Of a stretch of DNA of 64,000 nt, positions 1-8,445 are shown piece after piece. The notes under the pieces are model-generated. The model ran no database searches. It was not told the DNA's origin and saw only the letters and a list, made by a program, of their open reading frames with translations. The DNA is from Nocardioides sp. JS614. Its GTDB lineage: Bacteria > Actinomycetota > Actinomycetes > Propionibacteriales > Nocardioidaceae. Location of the stretch: positions 310,001-374,000 of the forward strand of contig NC_008699.1 of assembly GCF_000015265.1 (NCBI RefSeq), in the 5' to 3' direction. Made by a program: the position numbers and the translations under genes. How positions within the stretch are numbered: the stretch's first letter is position 1; each line of letters starts with the position of its first letter.

Positions 1-2
1 TG

Positions 3-1022
3 GTGGCGCTCGCCGCCGAGATGGTCGCCCGGTTCGGCGCGATGCCGGGTCGAGGCCCGGGGCTGTCCTCGTGGTCGGCCTACACCGCGCTGCAGCGCGT
101 CGCACCGGGCGAGCTGGTCGACCGGATCGTGCAGGCGCTGTTGGCCGAGGGCCTGAGCGAGGACGAGGCCCGGCGAGAGGCCGGGCGCCGGCTCGGGTCG
201 TTCACGACGCTGGTCGAGGGGGACGCCCGGCGCCGGATCGCCGAGGAGAAGGGTCCCGAGCACGTCGCGAACGTCGCGGTCCGGCCGACCATCGACCGGC
301 TCGACTTCACGGCGGCCCGCAAGGCCGACCTCGAGGAGATGCGGCGCGAGATCTACCCCCTCGCCCGGCGGCTGGCCACCCGCCTGACCCAGGAGCACCA
401 CGCCCGGAGACGCGGTCCGCTGGACTTCCGGCGCACCATGCGCGCGGCCATGTCCACCGGCGGCGTCCCGCTCGTCACCCACCACCGGCCCAAGCGCCCG
501 CACCGCACCGAGCTGGTCGTGCTCTGCGACGTGAGCGGGTCGGTCGCGAACTTCGCGCAGTTCACCCTGCTCCTCGTCTACGCCCTGCAGGACCAGTTCG
601 GATCGGTCCGCGCGTTCACGTTCATCGACCACGTCCACGAGGTCACCGGGCACTTCAAGCCGGGCGCGGACCCGGCCGAAGTGATGGCGGACCTGGCCGC
701 GAGCACCGCGCACGCGGCGTTGTGGGGCCGCACCAACTACGGGCGCGCGTTCGCGAAGTTCGAGGAGCAGCACGCCGACGCGCTCGGCCCGAAGTCCGCG
801 CTCCTGATCCTCGGGGACGCGCGCTCGAACTACAGCGACCTGCACCTCGACGTGCTGAAGCGGCTCGCCGGGTCCGCGCGGCACTCGTGGTGGCTCAACC
901 CCGAGCACCGCCGGCACTGGGACACCGGCGACTCCGCGGCGACCAGGTACGGCGCGGTGGTGCCGATGGTGGAGTGCCGGAACCTGACGCAGCTGGGTGA
1001 GTTCGTGCACGACATCCTGTGA
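3..1022 (+). CDS. VWA domain protein, CoxE-like (5' end outside window)
   Basis: This is the C-terminal part of a von Willebrand factor A protein of the CoxE-like group. These usually work with a MoxR-type AAA+ ATPase as a chaperone pair for metalloenzyme assembly. The visible 339 residues have a helical N-terminal region and then a VWA domain with the metal-site motif DVSGSV at about residues 175-180 and a later TNYGRAF segment. The frame is open to the window edge, so the GTG at base 3 is probably internal. It ends just before a convergent gene. The family call is solid; the partner ATPase, if present, lies upstream and is not visible. The substrate is unknown. Confidence 0.8.
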   Translation: MALAAEMVARFGAMPGRGPGLSSWSAYTALQRVAPGELVDRIVQALLAEGLSEDEARREAGRRLGSFTTLVEGDARRRIAEEKGPEHVANVAVRPTIDRLDFTAARKADLEEMRREIYPLARRLATRLTQEHHARRRGPLDFRRTMRAAMSTGGVPLVTHHRPKRPHRTELVVLCDVSGSVANFAQFTLLLVYALQDQFGSVRAFTFIDHVHEVTGHFKPGADPAEVMADLAASTAHAALWGRTNYGRAFAKFEEQHADALGPKSALLILGDARSNYSDLHLDVLKRLAGSARHSWWLNPEHRRHWDTGDSAATRYGAVVPMVECRNLTQLGEFVHDIL

Positions 1023-1034
1023 CGGTTGCGCGCC

Positions 1035-2474
1035 TCAGGGTTGTCGAACGATCTGGAAGACGTGGCTCGTGACGATGGCCGCGGGCCCACCCGCTCCGCC
1101 CGCGTCGCCGAGGAAGCCGTGGGCGTGCAGGCTCGCGAGCTGCTCCTGCACCGACGGGTCGGTGGCGTCGTCGACGGCCGCGGCCCCGGCGAGGTAGTGG
1201 CCGTAGCCGTGGGCGTCCACGATGCCCGTCGGGTCGTCCTCGAACGTGACGGTGGTCTGCTCGACCGTGTCCGGGTTGGGCGCGCCGTCGCCAGCCGGCA
1301 CGAGGTCACCGTGATGCTCGAGCGAGAGCACGTGGCTGCCGGCCGGGAACCCGTCGACCTGGGCCGTGGGGGCACCGGCGGTGACCACGTTCGTCACGTT
1401 GAAGCCGCTGTCGTGACCGAGGATCGCCGCCGCCTCCATGCCGCCCAGCGAGTGCCCGACGAGCAGCACCGGGTCGTGCGGCCCGATGCCGGCCTGCGCC
1501 ATCGCCTGGAGGATCCCCTGCTGGTAGATGGTCTGGTGTCCGGCGTCGGAGTGCAGGTCGGTCCCGCCGTCGCGGATGTCGCCGTCCTGGGTCCAGGGCA
1601 GGGTGGTGAGGTCGTCGGTCCCGGGCAGGTAGACGATGTGCCGTACCCCGTCGGTGCCGGCGTCCAGCGTCTGGATCTCGATGGTGCCGTTGAGCGGGGA
1701 GTCGGGCTCGGGCGAGAGCCCGGCCACCGCCGCGAGGTGGGCGACCAGCCCCTCGAGGTCGGTCGGCTGGCTCGGGTCGGTGCACACCTGCGGGTGCACC
1801 TCGGACACCCCGGCGTGGCCCTCGGGCCCGTAGAGCAGTGCCAGCAGGCCGGCGCCGGCCTCGGTGTCGGGGGCGAGCAGAGGTACGCCGAGCAGGCCGC
1901 CCGGAGCGAGCGGGGTGACGCCGTCCCAGAGACCCTCGAGCAGGCCGCCGCCGCCGTTCGCGGCGTGCTGCACCACGCCCGGGTGGTCCACCACCCACTG
2001 CTCGAGCCGGTCCTCCAGCTCGCGGCGGACCGCCGGGGGCACCAGCGGCAGCGTGGCGGCGAGCACGGGCACCAGTGCCGGCGCGGTCGCCCCCAGGGTG
2101 AAGCCGACGGTCCGGCCCACCGCCCGGTCGAGCTCGTCGACGGCGGTGCGCACCAGCGCGTCGGTCGCCTCGAGCGCGGTGACGACGGCGCGCACCGCCA
2201 GCGCGTCGGCCTCCCAGCCGAGGGATTCGACCAGGACCCCGTCGGGGCCGGTCGTCGCGGCCAGGACCGCGGCCTCGGCCTCGGCGAACGTCAGCGGCGC
2301 GAGCACCGCGGACTCGGCGAGGTCGGGGTTCGTCATCGTCTCGGCCCCCAGCGCCGCCCAGCCGCGCAGCCGGCTGCCGGCCTCGTCGTACGCGTCGGCC
2401 AGCGCGCGGACGGCGGCGTACGTGGCGGCCAGGCCCGTCGAGCCGCCGGTGACCGAGGTGATGTCGGCGCTCAC
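1035..2474 (-). CDS. Lipase-like alpha/beta hydrolase with Esx-like N-terminal region
   Basis: A 479-residue protein in two parts. Residues about 1-200 are Ala-rich helix resembling WXG100/Esx-type domains. The C-terminal half has an alpha/beta hydrolase nucleophile elbow GHSLGG at 340-345, so Ser342 is the likely nucleophile, with His-containing segments (HHGD, HGYGHY) after it. No classical signal peptide is visible. It starts at a GTG and lies 46 bp downstream of a small Esx-like gene on the same strand. This two-gene order, and a type VII secretion locus 8 kb away, suggest a secreted esterase or lipase with its Esx-type partner. Secretion and substrate are inference; a PE-PPE-type cutinase relation is an alternative. 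Confidence 0.65.
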   Translation of the reverse strand: MSADITSVTGGSTGLAATYAAVRALADAYDEAGSRLRGWAALGAETMTNPDLAESAVLAPLTFAEAEAAVLAATTGPDGVLVESLGWEADALAVRAVVTALEATDALVRTAVDELDRAVGRTVGFTLGATAPALVPVLAATLPLVPPAVRRELEDRLEQWVVDHPGVVQHAANGGGGLLEGLWDGVTPLAPGGLLGVPLLAPDTEAGAGLLALLYGPEGHAGVSEVHPQVCTDPSQPTDLEGLVAHLAAVAGLSPEPDSPLNGTIEIQTLDAGTDGVRHIVYLPGTDDLTTLPWTQDGDIRDGGTDLHSDAGHQTIYQQGILQAMAQAGIGPHDPVLLVGHSLGGMEAAAILGHDSGFNVTNVVTAGAPTAQVDGFPAGSHVLSLEHHGDLVPAGDGAPNPDTVEQTTVTFEDDPTGIVDAHGYGHYLAGAAAVDDATDPSVQEQLASLHAHGFLGDAGGAGGPAAIVTSHVFQIVRQP

Positions 2475-2520
2475 GGTCGTGCTCCCGCCGGCTGGTGGCG
2501 GAGCGTTGCCGGGGCGGTCA

Positions 2521-2925
2521 TCAGCCGAGCCCCGGCAGGTCGACGTCGAGCCAGTCGCGGCTGCCGGGCAGGGGTGGGACGAAGCGGTGCAGCACGCCGT
2601 CGAGCGCGTCGGGGACCAGCCGGTCCTTGAGCCCCGAGAGCAGGCCGCGCACCTTCCGCTCGATCGCGGCGATCAGGTCCTTGACGCGATCCACCTCCCG
2701 CGCGTGCCGGTCGAGCGCGTCGGCCGCGTCCTCGTGCAGGGCGGCGGTGCGGGCGAGCGCGGCCACCCGGTCCCGGGCGTGGCCGCGCATGGCCTCGGCG
2801 GCGAGGCCCTCCCACGGCACCTGCTCGGCGCGCGCGAGCAGCCGCGCGGCCTCGGCCCGGATCTCGTCGGCGCGCTCGCGCAGCCGGGCGGCGAGCGCCC
2901 GGATGGTTCCGGTGTCTCCGTACAT
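2521..2925 (-). CDS. Esx-like helical protein with W-x-G turn
   Basis: A 134-residue protein of two long amphipathic helices separated by a turn containing W38-E39-G40, the hallmark of WXG100 proteins, followed by a C-terminal tail of about 30 residues rich in Pro and Leu. It is longer than a standard 100-residue Esx protein. A GGGGGAG ribosome binding site lies just before its ATG. It is the first gene of a pair with the lipase-like gene, so it may be a co-secretion chaperone or targeting partner. Which type VII system would use it cannot be read from sequence. Confidence 0.6.
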   Translation of the reverse strand: MYGDTGTIRALAARLRERADEIRAEAARLLARAEQVPWEGLAAEAMRGHARDRVAALARTAALHEDAADALDRHAREVDRVKDLIAAIERKVRGLLSGLKDRLVPDALDGVLHRFVPPLPGSRDWLDVDLPGLG

Positions 2926-2990
2926 CTGCTCCCCCTCGAAGTGGTGCCTGGTCGAGGGGAGCCTTGCCGGACGGGCGCTGTGGAGAAACC

Positions 2991-4172
2991 TCAGCGGTCG
3001 AGCACTGTGGACAGCCGCTCGAGGGCCAGCTCGATGTCGGCGCCGGGGCCAGCGAAGCTGAGCCGGACGAAGCGCGGCCCGACGACGGTGTCGAAGTCGA
3101 CGCCCGGTGCGACGGCCACGCCGGTCCGGGCGAGCAGGTCGCGGGCGAAGCGCATCGTGTCGTCGGTGAGGTGGCCGACGTCGGCATAGACGTAGAAGGC
3201 GCCGTCGGCGGGGGCGAGCTCGGTGATGCCGAGCTTCGGCAGGCCGTCGAGCAGGATCCGGCGGTTCTCGGCGTACCGCGCGACGTGGCCGTCGAGCTCG
3301 GCGTACGACGCGTCGTCGAACGCGGCCAGGCAGGCGCGTTGGGCGATCACCGGCGGGCAGATCGTGAAGTTGCCGGTCAGCACGTCCACGGCACGGCGGA
3401 GCCGGTCGGGTGCGAGCATCCAGCCGATCCGCCAGCCGGTCATCGAGAAGTACTTCGAGAAGCTGGAGAACACGACGGCCTCGCGGCTGGTCTCCCAGGC
3501 GCTGCGGGCCAACGGCTCCGCACCGGAGAGCGGCGCGTACTCGATCCCGTGGTAGATCTCGTCGCTGATCAGCTGGATGCCGCGCTCCTCGCAGTACGCC
3601 GCAAGCGCGGCCAGCTCGCTCGGGAGCAGCATGGTGCCCGTGGGGTTGGCGGGGCTCGCGACGACCAGGCCCCGGATGTCGGCCAGGCCGTCGAGCTGCT
3701 CCACCGTGGGCTGGAACCGGGTCTCCGGGCCGGTCGGGATCTCCACGACCTCGCAGCCGAGCGCGGTCAGCACGTTGCGGTAGCAGGGGTAGCCGGGCCG
3801 CGCCATCGCCACCCGGTCGCCCACCTCGAACGCCGCGAGGAACGCCAGCAGGAAGCCGCCGCTGCTCCCGGTGGTCACGACGACGTGGTCGGGGTCGACC
3901 TCGATGCCGTGGGCGCGCCGGTGGTGCCCGGCGATCGCCTCGCGCAGCTCCCGGATCCCGGCCGCCGGCGTGTAGCCCAGTGGGTCACCGGAGTCGAGGA
4001 GCCGCTTCGCCTCCTCGCGCACCGGCGCCGGCGCCCCGGTCATCGGCTGACCGGCGAGCAGGTTCAGCACGTCGCCGTGGGTGCGCTGCCGCTCCGCCGA
4101 CGCCGCCAGCAGGTCCATCACGTGGAACGGCGGCACGTTGGCCCGGCTGGCCACCTGGAAGCGGTCGGTCAT
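2991..4172 (-). CDS. PLP-dependent class I/II aminotransferase
   Basis: A 393-residue fold-type I aminotransferase. Visible signatures are NPTG at 176-179, SDEIYHG from 203 (PLP-ring Asp and Tyr) and SFSKYFSMTGWRIGW with Schiff-base Lys240 and the following phosphate-contacting Arg. The frame is open about 80 codons further upstream, but that part runs through the palindromic repeat, and the ATG chosen here has a TACAGT -10 box six bases in front of it, which fits a leaderless start. It resembles the AspC/AlaA-like group; the amino acid substrate is not determined. It stands alone as a transcription unit. Confidence 0.88.
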   Translation of the reverse strand: MTDRFQVASRANVPPFHVMDLLAASAERQRTHGDVLNLLAGQPMTGAPAPVREEAKRLLDSGDPLGYTPAAGIRELREAIAGHHRRAHGIEVDPDHVVVTTGSSGGFLLAFLAAFEVGDRVAMARPGYPCYRNVLTALGCEVVEIPTGPETRFQPTVEQLDGLADIRGLVVASPANPTGTMLLPSELAALAAYCEERGIQLISDEIYHGIEYAPLSGAEPLARSAWETSREAVVFSSFSKYFSMTGWRIGWMLAPDRLRRAVDVLTGNFTICPPVIAQRACLAAFDDASYAELDGHVARYAENRRILLDGLPKLGITELAPADGAFYVYADVGHLTDDTMRFARDLLARTGVAVAPGVDFDTVVGPRFVRLSFAGPGADIELALERLSTVLDR

Positions 4173-4178
4173 GGGGTG

Positions 4179-4184
4179 ACTGTA
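4179..4184 (-). promoter_or_regulatory. -10 box of leaderless aminotransferase promoter
   Basis: TACAGT on the minus strand, matching TANNNT, with six bases to the ATG. Transcription would begin at or next to the start codon; no ribosome binding site is present. The palindromic repeat begins 11 bp upstream, over the -35 position. Confidence 0.5.
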
Positions 4185-4194
4185 GGTGGTGGTC

Positions 4195-4282
4195 GGTTTC
4201 CCCGGTGGGCCGGGGAAACCGGAACTGTTGGGCCGAAACTTCGGGCCAGAAGTTCCGACTTCCCCGGTGAACCGGGGAAACC
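4195..4282. repeat. Dispersed tripartite palindromic repeat, family B, copy 1
   Basis: An 88-bp element of 26+36+26 bp. The outer units are inverted repeats (left arms GGTTTCCCCGG / CCGGGGAAACC around a 4-nt loop; right unit arms TTCCCCGG / CCGGGGAA around TGAA). The centre is an imperfect hairpin with GGAACT / AGTTCC ends and GGCC pairs inside. The reverse complement of positions 51177-51264 matches it at 84 of 88 positions without gaps. It lies between two genes on the minus strand, after the end of the flavoprotein gene and just upstream of the aminotransferase promoter. Confidence 0.85.
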
Positions 4283-4329
4283 GCCGCGCCCGCGCTCCGG
4301 CCCGAGCCGACGCTCCTCGAGCTGCGCCG

Positions 4330-5811
4330 CTATCCGCTGCCCGTGCTCGCTGCGCTCGCACTGGCAGCGGCGGCTCGCCCGCTCCGGCGGCCGAAGAACG
4401 ACCCCTCACCGAGCTGGGTGCCCGAGCAGTAGCCCTTGCCGTCCTGGGCGATGTTGGACGCGCAGGCGCCGGCGGCGTAGAGGCCGGGGATCACCGAGCC
4501 GTCGGGGCGCTCGACCTCGCCGTCCACGCTCACCCGCAGCCCACCCAGGGTGAAGCCGGCGTACATCGCGTGGCCCAGCCGCAGGTCGAAGACCGCCCAC
4601 GGGCCGGCGCCCTGCGGCGCCAGCCACTCGGGCGCCTTGTGGAAGTCGGCGTCCTCCCCGGCCTCGGCGAGCTCGTTGTAGCGCTCCAGCGTCTTGGCGA
4701 CCGACCCGGCCGGCAGCTCGAGCGCGTCCTCGAGCTCGGAGATCGTCTCGAAGCCGTCGATCAGCGGCACCAGCGGGAACTTCGGGTACTCCACGTGCTC
4801 GCTGTCGACGATGAGGTACGCCGTGGAGTCGGGCTGCTCCATCACGAACTGCGAGGTGCGCGAGTGGTAGGAGTCCTCGGCGCAGAACCGCTCGCCGAGC
4901 TTGTTCACGAGGAAGCCGGTGACCAGCGCCGACGGTGGGTAGAACGGCGCGGTGATGAACGGCTCGTCCATGTGCTTGAGCTCCGCGCCGGCCGACGCGC
5001 CGAGCCGGATGCCGAGGCCGTCGTCGTACGTCGACCCCAGCGTGAACGGCTTCTCCGCCAGCCGCGGGGTGTGCGCGGCGACCATGTCCGGGTTCATCAC
5101 GAAGCCGCCGGCCGCGATCACGACCCCGGCGGCGGCGACGTACCCGGTCTCCTCGAAGGACCTCCAGGCCAGCCCGCGGACGGTGCCGGACCCGTCGGCG
5201 ACCAGGTTGGTCGCGCCGGTCTCGTAGCGGACCTCGACGCCCGCCTCCTCGACCCGCTCGTGCAGCAGGTCCATCACCATCCTGGTGCCCTCGGTGTCCC
5301 CGGGCACCGGCACCTTGTGGCCGCGCGGCGCCGGCCGCGCCTGCTCCCGGTAGGGCCACACCTTCTCGTTGCCCGTGTACATCAGCCCCTCGGTCCCCGG
5401 CTGGATCACCGCCTTCTCGGGGTAGTAGGTGCGCTCGAACTCGAAGCCCAGCGCCTCGAGCCAGTCGAAGTGCTCGACCGAGCCCTCGCAGTAGGCGCGG
5501 ATCTTGTCGTGCTCGGGCTCCTTCGAGACGGCGACGAGGTACTTGTACATCTCCTCGGGGGTGTCATCGTGTCCGGTCGCCACCTGCACGGCCGTCCCGC
5601 CGCCGAGGTAGAAGTGGCCGCCGGACAGGCTGGAGGTGCCGCCGTGCACCGCCGCGCGCTCCAGGAGCAGCACCCGCGCCCCCGCACGCGCGGCCTCGAG
5701 CGCGGCGCAGCCACCGGCGATGCCGAACCCGACGACCACGACGTCGTACGACGGCGCGTCGGCCAGCAGCTCGGCCGGGAGGACGGCGGGGATGTCGGTG
5801 CCTCTGCCCAT
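4330..5811 (-). CDS. FAD-dependent oxidoreductase, KstD / fumarate-reductase flavoprotein family
   Basis: A 493-residue flavoprotein of the 3-ketosteroid-delta1-dehydrogenase / fumarate reductase family. The N-terminal dinucleotide-binding motif is GFGIAGG at 28-34, followed by the LLLE acidic end of beta2 and an HGGTSSLSGG FAD contact. A C-terminal GLYAAGACAS segment closes the FAD site. The promoter carries a perfect KstR-type box overlapping a TAGATT -10 element six bases before the ATG. That supports a role in steroid or related lipid breakdown, but the exact substrate is inference. The last about 18 residues are low-complexity Ala/Ser, encoded by a GAGCGCAGCGAGC-type repeat, and may be a recent extension. 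Confidence 0.8.
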   Translation of the reverse strand: MGRGTDIPAVLPAELLADAPSYDVVVVGFGIAGGCAALEAARAGARVLLLERAAVHGGTSSLSGGHFYLGGGTAVQVATGHDDTPEEMYKYLVAVSKEPEHDKIRAYCEGSVEHFDWLEALGFEFERTYYPEKAVIQPGTEGLMYTGNEKVWPYREQARPAPRGHKVPVPGDTEGTRMVMDLLHERVEEAGVEVRYETGATNLVADGSGTVRGLAWRSFEETGYVAAAGVVIAAGGFVMNPDMVAAHTPRLAEKPFTLGSTYDDGLGIRLGASAGAELKHMDEPFITAPFYPPSALVTGFLVNKLGERFCAEDSYHSRTSQFVMEQPDSTAYLIVDSEHVEYPKFPLVPLIDGFETISELEDALELPAGSVAKTLERYNELAEAGEDADFHKAPEWLAPQGAGPWAVFDLRLGHAMYAGFTLGGLRVSVDGEVERPDGSVIPGLYAAGACASNIAQDGKGYCSGTQLGEGSFFGRRSGRAAAASASAASTGSG

Positions 5812-5817
5812 GGCACA

Positions 5818-5835
5818 AATCTAGAACAAGTTCCA
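5818..5835. promoter_or_regulatory. KstR-type operator overlapping a leaderless -10 box
   Basis: Positions 5822-5835 read TAGAACAAGTTCCA, an exact match to the published KstR consensus TNNAACNNGTTNNA for steroid-catabolism genes. On the minus strand the TAGATT -10 box of the flavoprotein gene (5823-5818) overlaps the site, so binding there should block transcription. The same site is 22 bp upstream of the divergent thioredoxin-like gene. No kstR gene is in the window. Confidence 0.65.
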
Positions 5836-5857
5836 ATTCCGTGCGATCCTGTCCGAC

Positions 5858-6833
5858 GTGCTGACCCTGATCGACGCCGACGGCCAGGAGCACCAGCTCG
5901 CCGGCGGCCTCGACGACGAGGCCGCACTGGCCGCGGCCCTGGGGTGGGAGCTGGAGCCGGAGGGGCTGTGCCGGGGCGGCACCTGCGTGCCGCTGCGGGG
6001 CCGGTCCGTGCTGGCCGCACTGGCCGGCGCACTGGGGCTCCTGGTCGCGCGTGACGGGAACGTGCTCGCCCTCGCTCCGTCGGCGGCGACCCGTCGCCAG
6101 CAGCTGGCCGGCGGCATCGCGCCGCCGCTGACCCTTGCGCGACGTGGACGGCGCCGAGCTGTCCTTCGACGCCTGGTCCGGGCACAAGCGGGTGCTGGTC
6201 GTCTGGGCGTCCTGGTGCGGCTGTCGGTACGAGCTCGGCGGGTGGCAGCGCCTCCAGGCCGAGCTGGCCGACGCCGGTCTCCGGCTGTTCTCGGTCGCGC
6301 TGGACGCGGACCCCGAGGACGCGCGACCCTGGATCGAGGCCGCGGCCCCGACGTACCCGGTCGGGGTCGACACCGCCCACGTCACCGCCGAGCGGTACGG
6401 CATCACGAACGTCCCGTCGGTGGTGTGGGTGGACGAGCGGGACCGGATCGTGAAGCCGCCGACGATCGCGCCCGGGGATGACCGGTTCGTGGAGTTCACC
6501 CGGATCGAGAGTGCCCGCCACCACGACCTGCTGCGCGCCTGGGTGCGGGAGGGCGTGCTGCCCGAGCCGGCCGAGTCCGCCCCCGAACGGAGCGACGCCG
6601 AGCAGCTCGCGCTCGCGCACCGGCGGATCGCGGCCCACCACCAGCGGTCCGGGCGCACCGGCGCGGCGCAGGCCCAGCTCGCCCGCGCCCAGGAGCTGGC
6701 GCCCTGGGACTGGACGGTGCGCCGTGGGGGCATCGCGATGACGGGCGGTGACCCCTTCCTCGGCCCGGAGTTCACCGCCTTCTGGGAGGTGTGGGACGCC
6801 GCCGGGCGCCCCGGCTACACACCCACCGGCTGA
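5858..6833 (+). pseudogene. Thioredoxin-like (redoxin/TlpA-type) protein gene split by a +1 frameshift
   Basis: Two frames together read as one protein. The first, from the GTG, encodes about 90 residues ending in APPLTL. The second encodes RDVDGAELSFDAW, a thioredoxin-fold domain with WASWCGCRYE (a CGC active-site variant) and a C-terminal helical region. At the junction ACCCTTGCG, removing one T gives a continuous LTLRDVDG reading, the usual start of a redoxin domain. The total length, 976 bp, is one base over a multiple of three. Either the gene is broken, the base is a sequencing error, or the second half is made separately from the TTG at 6135. If intact it would be a 324-residue cytosolic protein divergent from the KstD-like gene. 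Confidence 0.65.
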
Positions 6834-6864
6834 CGCGCCTGGCAGGCGGGGGTGGGCGCACCGA

Positions 6865-6870
6865 TAGACT
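6865..6870 (+). promoter_or_regulatory. -10 box of antiporter gene
   Basis: TAGACT, a good match to TANNNT, 34 bp upstream of the GTG start. It predicts a leader of roughly 28 nt. Confidence 0.4.
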
Positions 6871-6904
6871 GCGGTCCCGCCCCGCGACGAGGCCGAGGTG
6901 ATCC

Positions 6905-8422
6905 GTGTCGTTCGACGTCCACGATCTCGACACGTTCATCCTCGTGGGCTCGGCGGTCACGCTCCTGGCGATCCTGGCCGTCCGGGTCTCCACCGGCGCC
7001 GGACTGCCCAGCCTGCTGATCTACCTGCTCATGGGTGCCGCACTGGGCGAGTCGGGCGTCGGCATCCAGTTCGAGAACTACGAGGTCGCGCACGCGGTCG
7101 GCTTCGCCGCGCTGGCGATGATCCTCGCCGAGGGTGGCCTGACCACGAACTGGCCCGAGATGCGCGGCTGCATCCGGCTCGGCGTCTCGCTGGCGACGCT
7201 CGGCGTCGCGGTGTCGGTCACCGTGGTCGCCGTCGGCGCGCACTACCTGCTCGGCATGCCGTGGCAGCTGGCGGTCCTGCTCGGGGCGGTCACGTCGCCG
7301 ACCGACGCGGCGGCGGTGTTCTCGGTGCTCCGGGTGGTGCCGCTGCCCAAGCGGCTGACCGGGACGCTCGAGGCCGAGTCGGGTCTCAACGACGCACCCA
7401 CCGTCGTCCTGGTCACGCTGATCTCGAGCGGGGCGGTCGAGGACAACGGCGCGCTCGCCATGGTCGGCATCGTCGGCTACGAGCTCGCGATCGGGGTCGC
7501 GCTCGGCCTGGCCGCCGGGTACGGCGGCGCCTGGGTGATGCGCCGGGCCGCGCTGCCCTCCTCCGGCCTCTACCCGCTCGCGGTGATGACCCTCGCCTTC
7601 CTGGGGTACGGCGCCGCCGCGTTCGTGCACGGGTCCGGCTTCGCCGCGGTGTACGTCGCGGCCCTGGTCCTCGGCAACTCCGAGCTCCCCCACCGGGCGG
7701 CGACCCGGTCCTTCGCCGAGGGGCTGGCCTGGCTGTCCCAGATCGGCCTGTTCGTCACCCTGGGCCTGCTGCTCTCGCCGGGGCGGATCAGCCTCTCGAC
7801 CGTGGGCCTGGCGATCGTCGCCGGCCTGGTCCTCACCTTCGTCGCGCGGCCGCTGTCGGTGCTGGCCAGTGCGGTCGTGCAGCCACTGCCGTGGCGCGAG
7901 CTCTCGTTCGTGTCCTGGGCCGGTCTGCGCGGGGCGGTGCCGATCGTGCTCACGACGATCCCGCTCGCCGAGGGCGTCGACGATGCGGAGCGGCTCTTCG
8001 ACCTGGTCTTCGTGATGGTCGTGCTCTACACGGTGCTGACCGGGCCGACGCTGCCACTCGTCGCCCGGGTCCTGCGGGTCGCCCGGCGCTCCGAGCCGCG
8101 CGGGCTCGAGGTCGAGGCCGCGCCCCTGGAGCGGATCGCGGCCGACCTGCTGCAGGTCTCGATCGCGCCCGGATCGCGGATGCACGGCGTCGAGGTCGGC
8201 GAGCTCCGGCTGCCGCGCGGTGCCTCGGTGTCGATGGTGATCCGGGACGGCAACACGCTGGTGCCCGAGCGGCGTACCGTCCTCCGGCAGGGCGACGACC
8301 TCCTGGTGGTGACTCCTCGCAAGCTGCGTTGGCAGACCGAGGAGCGACTGCGCCAGGTCAGTGCGCGCGGCCGGCTCGCCCAGTGGCTGGTCGAGAAGCC
8401 CGCCCGCCGGCCCCAGCCCTGA
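6905..8422 (+). CDS. Potassium/proton antiporter, NhaP2/CvrA type (CPA1) with TrkA-C domain
   Basis: A 505-residue protein. The first about 385 residues form the many membrane segments of the monovalent cation/proton antiporter family, with a conserved acidic run in LTGTLEAESGLNDAP and a TSPTDAAAVFSV segment. The C-terminal about 100 residues form a soluble TrkA-C-like domain (GSRMHGVEVGELRLPRGASV). The membrane-plus-TrkA-C layout is typical of NhaP2/CvrA antiporters, which export K+ or Na+ in exchange for protons at the cytoplasmic membrane. It is a single-gene unit ending near the convergent LytR_C gene. Ion specificity cannot be read from sequence. Confidence 0.88.
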   Translation: MSFDVHDLDTFILVGSAVTLLAILAVRVSTGAGLPSLLIYLLMGAALGESGVGIQFENYEVAHAVGFAALAMILAEGGLTTNWPEMRGCIRLGVSLATLGVAVSVTVVAVGAHYLLGMPWQLAVLLGAVTSPTDAAAVFSVLRVVPLPKRLTGTLEAESGLNDAPTVVLVTLISSGAVEDNGALAMVGIVGYELAIGVALGLAAGYGGAWVMRRAALPSSGLYPLAVMTLAFLGYGAAAFVHGSGFAAVYVAALVLGNSELPHRAATRSFAEGLAWLSQIGLFVTLGLLLSPGRISLSTVGLAIVAGLVLTFVARPLSVLASAVVQPLPWRELSFVSWAGLRGAVPIVLTTIPLAEGVDDAERLFDLVFVMVVLYTVLTGPTLPLVARVLRVARRSEPRGLEVEAAPLERIAADLLQVSIAPGSRMHGVEVGELRLPRGASVSMVIRDGNTLVPERRTVLRQGDDLLVVTPRKLRWQTEERLRQVSARGRLAQWLVEKPARRPQP

Positions 8423-8445
8423 GCATCGGGGGGCCTGGGCGCCCC

